Below, one piece after another: positions 1-5,374 of a stretch of 5,374 nucleotides of DNA. A program made the position numbers and the translations under genes. Under the pieces are notes generated by a model. The model was not told the origin of the DNA, did not search any database, and saw only the letters and a list, made by a program, of their open reading frames with translations. This stretch comes from Caryophanales bacterium UBA4869 (lineage in GTDB: Bacteria > Bacillota_I > Bacilli_A > RFN20 > CAG-288), in contig DHDT01000067.1 of the NCBI GenBank assembly GCA_002399505.1, positions 72,817-78,190 of the forward strand. Reading direction: 5' to 3'. Numbering within the stretch: the stretch's first letter is position 1; each line of letters begins with the position of its first letter.

Positions 1-898
1 TTTATCTTCAGATTGCAATCAATCGATCTAAAAGTGAATGTAAATCTCAAAAAATAGACATTATCGAACAAAAGACAAAAAAGATTTGAATTTTTCTTTT
101 TCGCCGAAGACATGTTTTTTTACTTGATTGGTAAGATTTTTGAAGTTTGAGTTTAAATAATGTACACCTTTTGCTCAAGACCAAGAAAGGGCTACAATTT
201 TATAAGAAAATAATACCATTTTATATGTCAATTTTTGATCAGAAGCAGAAATAAAAAAATAGAAAAAATCCTTAAAAACATGTTACAAATTATATATTTA
301 TGAAAGCTAGTTTCCTAAAAAAACACGATTAATAAAAAAATTATAAATAATAGTGTTATAAGGCAAAAAAACTGAATACATAACTAAGCTTTTTTAATTT
401 TTCTATAGTAAAATTGTTTTTGCTTTTCACTTGAGACTTATTTAATTTCGGGTTATTTGGAAATCATACAAATAAATTTTTTTAATTATTTAATGATAAA
501 CATTTAATTTAAATTATAAAGTTGGTTTACACGATAATTACAGGAAATAAAATGATTATTAAAAGAAAATTTATTTAAATTACATCGGCTTTTGATAAGC
601 AATTCATTATTTTTTTGCACCTCTGCTGTTTAACTTAAAGTATGTTCGTTTATTCAAAAATTATAATGAAGGGAAAACGGAAAAAACCATTCTTAATAAC
701 AGGACCCAAATGTTTTTTGATAATTGCTTCTATTTTATGAAAAAAGCCATTTGATTATGATTTTTGTATTTTTGAATTAATTACAATATGTAAAATAAAT
801 ATAATCATCTAAACTTATTATTTTGCATTTCTTTGCTTTTGCTGTTTCAAGAATGAAATCAAATAATTGCCACTAATTGAAAGCCCTTTTTTATTGCG
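1..898. other. AT-rich gene-free region
   Basis: This stretch holds no gene I can support. Stops are dense in all frames, and the few ATG-initiated frames I followed on the + strand are 32 codons or shorter and lack a ribosome binding site. Counting G and C over bases 1-900 gives 206, or about 23%, against roughly 40-45% in sampled lines of the two genes. It has many A- and T-runs, including a helically spaced trio at 253-278. I see no tRNA, rRNA, riboswitch, CRISPR array or insertion sequence ends. It may be a long upstream regulatory or nucleoid-protein-bound region, or eroded former coding DNA; the sequence alone does not decide. Confidence 0.75.
253..278. other. Phased A-tracts (probable bent DNA)
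   Basis: Three A-runs, A7 at 253-259, A6 at 263-268 and A5 at 274-278, have centres about 9.5 and 10.5 bp apart, close to one helical turn. A-tracts in phase with the helix are known to give intrinsic curvature. Further A7 runs at 317-323, 334-340 and 365-371 are less regularly spaced. In DNA this AT-rich the pattern could be chance, and no function is shown. Confidence 0.35.
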
Positions 899-927
899 TT
901 GACTTTATTATTTTTCCTTTATAAAAT
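899..927 (+). promoter_or_regulatory. SigA-type promoter of the first lipoprotein gene
   Basis: The -35 box TTGACT (899-904) and the -10 box TAAAAT (922-927) each differ from consensus at one base and are separated by the optimal 17 bp. Transcription would start near 934-936, giving a leader of about 48 nt before the ATG at 983. This is the best promoter-like pair found in the upstream region, and it sits where the base composition begins to rise. Confidence 0.75.
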
Positions 928-934
928 GACTGCT

Positions 935-945
935 GTTCATTGAAC
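935..945. promoter_or_regulatory. Inverted repeat at the predicted transcription start
   Basis: GTTCATTGAAC is a perfect 5+1+5 inverted repeat placed at the expected start point, 7 bp past the -10 box. A one-base loop cannot form an RNA hairpin, so if functional it would be a DNA operator for a dimeric regulator. It contains ATTGAA, the reverse complement of the TTCAAT half of the repeats around the next gene's promoter. Both are short, and chance is quite possible in AT-rich DNA. Confidence 0.35.
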
Positions 946-967
946 CAGTTTTCTTTGAAAGGCTGGT
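944..967 (+). promoter_or_regulatory. Leader stem-loop just upstream of the ribosome binding site
   Basis: ACCAG (944-948) pairs with CTGGT (963-967), and inside it TTTC (950-953) pairs with GAAA (957-960) around a TTT loop, with a small internal loop between the two stems. It ends 3 nt before the ribosome binding site, so it could stabilise the 5' end of the mRNA or modulate translation. It shares bases 944-945 with the inverted repeat. There is no T-run after it, so it is not a terminator. Function is inferred from position only. Confidence 0.4.
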
Positions 968-970
968 AAA

Positions 971-976
971 AGGGAG
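971..976 (+). promoter_or_regulatory. Ribosome binding site of the first lipoprotein gene
   Basis: AGGGAG lies 6 nt before the ATG at 983 and matches the anti-Shine-Dalgarno well. It fixes this ATG as the start, and the encoded N-terminus is a proper lipoprotein signal. Confidence 0.85.
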
Positions 977-982
977 ATTACA

Positions 983-3163
983 ATGAAAAAGAAAATCCTT
1001 TTAGTTTTAGCTTCAGGCTTATTGTCCTTGGCGAGTTGCGGAGATATTTCATCCTTATCGGAGAAATTAAGCTCTTCACCTACTTCTTATGCAGCCTCTT
1101 CATCTCAAAGTTCTGTTTTATCTGATAAGACTACGGCTTCATCTATTGAATCATCTACTCCTGCTCCCGATTCTTCTAGTTCTACAGCTATTAAGAATCC
1201 CAGTGTTACTTCGGTAACTGTTACCGGTAAGGATACTATTGAAGTCGGAGACACTGCTACCTTTACTGCTTCTGTCGTCGTTGTCGATGAGGCCAGTCAG
1301 AAGGTGACTTGGTCCAGTGATACGGAAACAGTAGCCACTGTTGATAATAATGGCGTGGTCACTGGTATCGGTGATGGAACTGCTGTCATCAAAGCCACTT
1401 CTGTTTTTGATACCAGTAAGTTTGGTACTTTGACAGTCAAGGTAGAAGCAAAGGCTGTGATCAGTCTGACTTTGGCTTTAAGAGAGGGTGATAAGAACAA
1501 TTTGACTGAAGGGGGCGGCGCTAACTTAGTCACTGCTACTTTAGTTAATGCCAAAGCTGATGCCTCTATTACTTATGCTTGGGCGACTAGTTCAAATGCA
1601 GTGGCTATCGGCTCAGCCGTAGCTGCGGGATTTAAAGAAAACTCCCAGTGGGTCACACCGACAAACTATGGATCTTCCACTATCACCTGTACTGCCACTT
1701 ATGAGGGCAAAGAATATCCCGCTTCAATGGAGTTTACTGTTGCCGCTAATTATGATAGCTATACTAAGATCAATACTGCTTCCGAGTTTTTGGCTATGGT
1801 TGAGACTAAAGGAACAATCAATGGCAAGTATGCTTTAGGAAAGAATATCGATTTGAATGGTGCTGTTTTAAACGGACGCGCTAAAAATAACTCTAATGAA
1901 GGAAATGTCTTCTCCGGCACTTTAGATGGCTGTGGTTATACGGTCAAGAATTTCAATGTCAGGAATGATTCCGAAAACGAAAAAGAAAAAGCCACTGGTA
2001 TCTTCTGGCTGTTCAACGGCGTAATGAGAAATATTCATCTTATCGGTGCCATCGATGCCGCTGGTTTCTCTGGTCTGTTAGCTAAGGAAGTCAATGGCGG
2101 AAGCATTGAAAATTGTATTTTTGAAGCCGCTCACACTCGTACAGCTTCAGATTGGACTTGGGGAAGAAACGGAGTTATTGCCAGCTGCATCTCCGGTGCT
2201 GCCAAGATCAATAACATCGTCACCAATTTGATGGCTCCCGATGCCATGTGTTTCCCCTTCTTTGCTTATTCATTTGCAGATGCTGGTGAATTTAAGATTC
2301 AGAACGGCTATACCAATATTGCACACGATACCGCTAATGAAAACTTCAAGCCCTTCAATCCTAACGGCGGAACCATTGCTGATACTCACGTCTCCAATTT
2401 AAACAATGTTGATTTTGCTTCCTGCACCAAGGATAGCTTTGCTTCCTTATCGGATACGGTTTTCACTTTTGCCGATAATACCATGCCTGTCTTAAAACAT
2501 GATGAAGATGTCTTTGATGTCTTAAGTCCGGAAGTGAACTTCACTTCTACTAAGAAGTCCGTCAAAGTCGGTGAAACCATCACTTTGACAGCTGAAATCA
2601 AATACGGTGCCGGAACGATTGCCTTCCTTTCGTCTGATGAAGCTATTGCAACTGTCGATTCTGCTACTGGCGTAGTCACTGGTATCAAGGAAGGAACAGC
2701 TATAATAACTGCCTCTGTGACAATCGATTCTAAGGAATATAAGGCCACAGTTGAAATCACTGTCAAAGCTGCTGGCCCTGATGAAGATGTCTCCACTCGC
2801 TTTGCTGTAAAACTATCTTCGGGTGTCGGCGGAGCCTGGCTCAAGGCTCATGTCACTTGGGCTGAAGGCTATACTCTGACTGCTGGCTGTGTTGATAACA
2901 CCACGGCAAAAATCGTCACTTCGACCGGAGCTACCTTGACTTCAACTGGCTTAGTTGGAGAAACTGTCGTCAGTGCGACTGAAATCGTCATGGGATTAGG
3001 TTTCCCCAGCGCTGAATTTGTCGCTGCTGCCGATCACACTTTCACTGTCAATGTCACCTTGAATGATGTGACTTGCAAGCTTTGTGAGGTTTTCACCGGT
3101 AAGGCCGATACCACCGACGCTTACTTTGAAGTCGTCTCACAGTCCTGTGTTCTGGCTGAATAA
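983..3163 (+). CDS. Multidomain surface lipoprotein with Ig-like (Big_2) domains and a beta-helix-like region
   Basis: This 726-residue protein is probably exported, lipidated and held on the outer membrane face as an adhesin or binding protein. The signal peptide (1-18) has three lysines, a hydrophobic core and lipobox L16-A-S-C19. A Ser/Thr-rich tether follows (20-72). A Big_2-type Ig domain lies at 74-155 (W110; GVVTGI from 124) and a second, divergent Ig-like domain at about 158-254. Residues 261-515 resemble GLUG-type beta-helix repeats, with NIDLNG from 288 and FSGTLDGCGYTV at 310-321. A third, Big_2-type domain lies at 517-595 (GVVTGIKEG from 563). The last 124 residues (603-726) are beta-rich, contain Cys 636, 698, 701 and 722, and match no family I recognise. 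I see no catalytic motif, transmembrane anchor or LPXTG. It has its own promoter and terminator. Architecture is well supported; ligand and function are unknown. Confidence 0.9.
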   Translation: MKKKILLVLASGLLSLASCGDISSLSEKLSSSPTSYAASSSQSSVLSDKTTASSIESSTPAPDSSSSTAIKNPSVTSVTVTGKDTIEVGDTATFTASVVVVDEASQKVTWSSDTETVATVDNNGVVTGIGDGTAVIKATSVFDTSKFGTLTVKVEAKAVISLTLALREGDKNNLTEGGGANLVTATLVNAKADASITYAWATSSNAVAIGSAVAAGFKENSQWVTPTNYGSSTITCTATYEGKEYPASMEFTVAANYDSYTKINTASEFLAMVETKGTINGKYALGKNIDLNGAVLNGRAKNNSNEGNVFSGTLDGCGYTVKNFNVRNDSENEKEKATGIFWLFNGVMRNIHLIGAIDAAGFSGLLAKEVNGGSIENCIFEAAHTRTASDWTWGRNGVIASCISGAAKINNIVTNLMAPDAMCFPFFAYSFADAGEFKIQNGYTNIAHDTANENFKPFNPNGGTIADTHVSNLNNVDFASCTKDSFASLSDTVFTFADNTMPVLKHDEDVFDVLSPEVNFTSTKKSVKVGETITLTAEIKYGAGTIAFLSSDEAIATVDSATGVVTGIKEGTAIITASVTIDSKEYKATVEITVKAAGPDEDVSTRFAVKLSSGVGGAWLKAHVTWAEGYTLTAGCVDNTTAKIVTSTGATLTSTGLVGETVVSATEIVMGLGFPSAEFVAAADHTFTVNVTLNDVTCKLCEVFTGKADTTDAYFEVVSQSCVLAE

Positions 3164-3181
3164 TTAAAATCTGTATTCTTG

Positions 3182-3213
3182 AAAGGCCCCATTTTAACTT
3201 CATGGGGCCTTTT
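3182..3213 (+). terminator. Intrinsic terminator after the first lipoprotein gene
   Basis: An 11-bp perfect stem, AAAGGCCCCAT (3182-3192) with ATGGGGCCTTT (3202-3212), encloses a 9-nt loop and ends in a T4 run (3210-3213). It begins 18 bp after the TAA at 3161-3163. The T-run is short, but the GC-rich stem is strong and stands out from the surrounding AT-rich DNA. It should separate transcription of the two genes, although some read-through is possible. Confidence 0.85.
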
Positions 3214-3217
3214 AAGT

Positions 3218-3265
3218 CTATAGGTATTCAATGGTCTATAATAGTTTGCCCTATAGTCGTTCAAT
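3218..3265 (+). repeat. Direct repeat CTATAGnnnTTCAAT flanking a -10 box
   Basis: CTATAG-gta-TTCAAT (3218-3232) and CTATAG-tcg-TTCAAT (3251-3265) match at all 12 specified bases and start 33 bp apart, about three helical turns. The -10 box at 3237-3242 lies between them, and a third partial copy, CTATA, is at 3236-3240. The first copy covers the space where -35 contacts and the spacer lie; the second lies at or just after the expected start. This arrangement fits a pair of regulator sites on one DNA face. No regulator gene is in view. Confidence 0.5.
3237..3242 (+). promoter_or_regulatory. -10 box of the GH81 lipoprotein gene promoter
   Basis: TATAAT is a perfect SigA -10 box, 45 bp before the ATG at 3288, predicting a start near 3249. 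No good -35 is present: TTAAGT at 3212-3217 is 19 bp away and matches poorly. The lack of a -35 with repeats on both sides suggests a promoter that needs an activator or is otherwise regulated, but this is inference. Confidence 0.55.
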
Positions 3266-3275
3266 ATTCATCATT

Positions 3276-3280
3276 AGGAG
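3276..3280 (+). promoter_or_regulatory. Ribosome binding site of the GH81 lipoprotein gene
   Basis: AGGAG lies 7 nt before the ATG at 3288. It selects this start, which gives a complete lipoprotein signal peptide. Confidence 0.85.
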
Positions 3281-3287
3281 TAATCAA

Positions 3288-5374
3288 ATGAAAAAACTTC
3301 AAACAATAATTAGTTTAGTAACAATGATTTTACTTTGCAGCTGCGGAAACAATTCCAGTACCATAAACTCTGGAATTGATAGCTCCAACTCGGGCTCTAC
3401 AAATTCAGATAGTGAAAGCAGCGATAATTTGTCTTCTTCAACCATTGATGATTCAAAATCCAGTACTTCATCAGCCTCAGTTGAATCCGGTGATCCTACT
3501 TCTATTAAGGGGATCAGCAATACTACAATCAAAACCGGTCACTACTTTGATGCTTTTGAAGGTGTCTCAGCTGCTTCTTCAACAGGTATTGATATTACCG
3601 ATCATATCAGTTGCAGCGGCTATGTTGATTATGGAACCGTAGGCACTTATGTTTTAACATATACCCTTAACTACAATTCCAAAACTGAATCAGCTCAGCG
3701 AACAATCATTGTCAGTGATAATGCTACATACACAGCGCCAATTAATAGTAAATCGCATACTACCAATACACAAGTTAATCTTAAAGATGGCTCTTATGCA
3801 ACCGGTTCAACTAAAGCTCCAAGTCCAGCGACTCCTAGCAATATTAGAGCTGATTTATTAGAAAACCCAGTGCCGACTAATTCTTGGTACAGTGGTTTAT
3901 TCACTAACCCTTCCAATACCGGTCTTTATATCAATCAGTATCGTTCCAGCTTCATTGATGGAGCAGTTGAAATCTCCGATGTCGGAATCGGTGGTGATCA
4001 AGTTTACCGTACTAACAAGGATATGGCTGATAATGGTTCTTATGACAGTAAGACCCTCTCTAACTTCACTCCCACTTTCCGAGACTTAAAAATTAAACCG
4101 GTTGCCAGCAGCAATACTAAAATTGAAGTCCAGTCTTATTCGGAAAATGGCTTAAAAGTAGCACTGAAGAATCAATCCGATAGCACTGATGATCTAGTGG
4201 TAACTTATGCTCAGGGTTCTCCTTATGTCTTCTTTGAAACCAAAGGAACTGCTTCTACTAATGTTGATTTATCAATTGATGGCGTTACTGGCGGTTATCG
4301 GTACTTTACTTTGGATGGGACACAGATTGATGGTCTTACTCCTATTACCTCCGATGGAATCATTGTTTCTTTAGTATCAAGACATCGTGGCTATGCCTAT
4401 CAGGATACCGGTGTTGCTAATTCAGTCTCTTTTGGTGCCCCTATATATAAGGATGTCTACTTCTTGATCAATGCCCCTAAAGACACTGTGTTTACGCCTA
4501 AACATAATTCCCATCCAGACAGCTCTTTCTTAGACCGTTTAACTATTGCTCCTACAACAGGCAATTATTTTTCTGTTACTCCCTTAGGTGAATCCTTCTC
4601 AAACGATATGGTTAGTTTCTATCATCAGCATGCCTATTCAATGGTTGCCAAGTCTAATTCCTCTTTTACAGTCGACCATGAAAAGAGCTTAGTTAACACC
4701 CATTATTCAGTTAATGTCCAACACCTTGATGGCAAGAATGAGACTTCCGTTTTTGGTCTTCTTCCTCATCAGTGGAAGAAAACGACTTCTACTCCTTCCT
4801 CTTATTCAGTTGAAGCCATGCGAGGAACCATCAAAATGCTGGCTGCTGATAGTTTTGATACCAGCATGAGTTTTGCTGGTGTCTTACCCTCCTTCACGAC
4901 TCCGACTTCTTCTACTTTTGATAAGAACAAGATGGTTTCTTATCTAAACCGTCTGAATGATAACCTCGTATCAGATGGCGTCTATAACGATAAGGTTGAT
5001 TCCAAAGACTATCTCGATAACACCGCTCCTTATTGGAATAGCAAAGCTTTGTACCCATTAAGTCAGGGTTTGATCATTGCCAGTCAGTTGAATGAAGGAA
5101 CTTTGAAAACCAGTTTCATTCAGAAAATCCGAATCATCTTAGATGACTGGTTCACCTATACCGGAAGTGATGATTCCCGTTATCTTTACTATAACGATAC
5201 CTGGGGCAGCATGTACTATAGCGATGATGCCTTCTCCACCGGAACCCATCTAAGCGATCATCATTTCACTCATGGCTATTTAGTATTTGCCAGTGCCGTT
5301 TTAGCCATGCACGATTCAACCTTCTTAGATAGCTATAAAGATATCGTTTCACTCTTACTGAAAGACTATGAAAG
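3288..5374 (+). CDS. Lipid-anchored endo-beta-1,3-glucanase, GH81 family (3' end outside window)
   Basis: The frame is open from ATG 3288 to the window edge: 695 residues plus two bases, with no stop. GH81 enzymes cut beta-1,3-glucan internally by an inverting mechanism. The signal peptide ends in lipobox L16-C-S-C19, followed by a Ser-rich tether (20-68) and a DUF5011-like Ig domain (about 70-143: IKG, a conserved Gly, DITDHI, GTYVLTY). GH81 starts near 190 with NPVPTNSWY (193-201). GLLPHQW (490-496), MRG (511-513) and VLPSF (532-536) follow, and then the start of the helical-barrel part: YW at 582-583, YYNDTWGS (634-641) and DHHFTHGY (657-664). Asp657 aligns with the proposed catalytic acid of the family. 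The Glu residues expected further on fall beyond the edge. The usual motif is DHHFHYGY, so T661 and H662 are a local change. Family assignment is strong; activity and substrate are inferred. Confidence 0.9.
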   Translation, partial: MKKLQTIISLVTMILLCSCGNNSSTINSGIDSSNSGSTNSDSESSDNLSSSTIDDSKSSTSSASVESGDPTSIKGISNTTIKTGHYFDAFEGVSAASSTGIDITDHISCSGYVDYGTVGTYVLTYTLNYNSKTESAQRTIIVSDNATYTAPINSKSHTTNTQVNLKDGSYATGSTKAPSPATPSNIRADLLENPVPTNSWYSGLFTNPSNTGLYINQYRSSFIDGAVEISDVGIGGDQVYRTNKDMADNGSYDSKTLSNFTPTFRDLKIKPVASSNTKIEVQSYSENGLKVALKNQSDSTDDLVVTYAQGSPYVFFETKGTASTNVDLSIDGVTGGYRYFTLDGTQIDGLTPITSDGIIVSLVSRHRGYAYQDTGVANSVSFGAPIYKDVYFLINAPKDTVFTPKHNSHPDSSFLDRLTIAPTTGNYFSVTPLGESFSNDMVSFYHQHAYSMVAKSNSSFTVDHEKSLVNTHYSVNVQHLDGKNETSVFGLLPHQWKKTTSTPSSYSVEAMRGTIKMLAADSFDTSMSFAGVLPSFTTPTSSTFDKNKMVSYLNRLNDNLVSDGVYNDKVDSKDYLDNTAPYWNSKALYPLSQGLIIASQLNEGTLKTSFIQKIRIILDDWFTYTGSDDSRYLYYNDTWGSMYYSDDAFSTGTHLSDHHFTHGYLVFASAVLAMHDSTFLDSYKDIVSLLLKDYE

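Noticed and set aside
11..20. Perfect 10-bp palindrome GATTGCAATC near the left edge
   Set aside because: It is short, not tied to a promoter or gene, and a 10-bp palindrome is expected by chance in nearly 1 kb of AT-rich DNA. The same applies to AATTTAAATT at 506-515.
167..198. Possible terminator (CCTTT with AAAGG, 167-190) or promoter (TTGCTC with TACAAT, 171-198)
   Set aside because: The stem is only 5 bp with a large loop and no T-run. The -35 matches consensus at only three bases and no gene follows.
642..740. A 32-codon + strand frame with a basic patch (KGKRKK) followed by a hydrophobic tail, resembling a small membrane peptide
   Set aside because: It has no ribosome binding site, sits in 23% GC DNA with chance frames, and has a TATAAT at 662-667 inside it rather than before it. 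Not enough to call a gene.
881..892. GCCCTTTTTT resembling the end of a terminator before the first promoter
   Set aside because: No matching GGGC stem arm occurs just upstream, so no hairpin can form.
1297..1554. An 85-codon open frame on the - strand
   Set aside because: It lies wholly inside the first lipoprotein gene, which has a start, ribosome binding site, lipobox and recognisable domains. It is an antisense shadow.
2386..2844. A 152-codon open frame on the - strand
   Set aside because: It is antisense to the third Ig-like domain of the first lipoprotein, has low-complexity content, and lacks its own promoter or ribosome binding site that I could see.
3299..3642. Overlapping short frames on both strands in the Ser-rich tether of the GH81 gene (- strand 3299-3532, + strand 3376-3642)
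   Set aside because: They arise from repetitive Ser codons read out of frame. The frame from 3288 is open to the edge and encodes clear lipoprotein and GH81 features.
3892..4089. A 65-codon + strand frame within the GH81 domain
   Set aside because: It is out of frame with the GH81 coding sequence, with no ribosome binding site. Shadow.

Overview
The window carries two genes for surface lipoproteins on the + strand, preceded by a long gene-free AT-rich stretch. The first gene (983-3163) is complete. The second (3288 to the right edge) is cut off by the window and is a recognisable glycoside hydrolase family 81 (endo-beta-1,3-glucanase) lipoprotein.

Organism: the sequence suggests a low-to-mid GC Gram-positive-type bacterium (Bacillota), perhaps one of the uncultured gut Bacilli related to Erysipelotrichia or Mollicutes. 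The grounds are the short K-rich lipoprotein signals with a Cys-Gly mature N-terminus, the long Ser-rich tethers, the AGGAG-type ribosome binding sites and the SigA-like promoters. All 13 tryptophans in the two genes are TGG and none is TGA, which fits the standard code rather than the Mycoplasma code. The lineage is inferred and not certain.

Layout: 1-898 has about 23% GC by count, no credible gene and several A-tracts. A good SigA-type promoter (899-927), an inverted repeat (935-945), a leader stem-loop (944-967) and a ribosome binding site (971-976) lead into gene 1. Gene 1 encodes a lipid-anchored protein built as Ser-rich tether, two Ig-like domains, a beta-helix-like region, a third Ig-like domain and an unrecognised C-terminal domain. 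An 11-bp-stem intrinsic terminator (3182-3213) closes it. Gene 2 has its own -10 box (3237-3242), flanked by two copies of CTATAGnnnTTCAAT spaced 33 bp apart, and its own ribosome binding site (3276-3280). It encodes signal/lipobox, Ser-rich tether, one Ig-like domain and the GH81 enzyme, which runs off the window after the DHHF motif.

How they may work together: both products should sit on the outer face of the membrane on flexible tethers. Gene 2 would cut beta-1,3-glucan, such as fungal or yeast wall glucan, laminarin or callose. Gene 1 has no visible catalytic domain and looks like an adhesin or binding protein. A shared role in attaching to and digesting glucan is an inference from adjacency only, because a terminator and a separate promoter lie between the genes.
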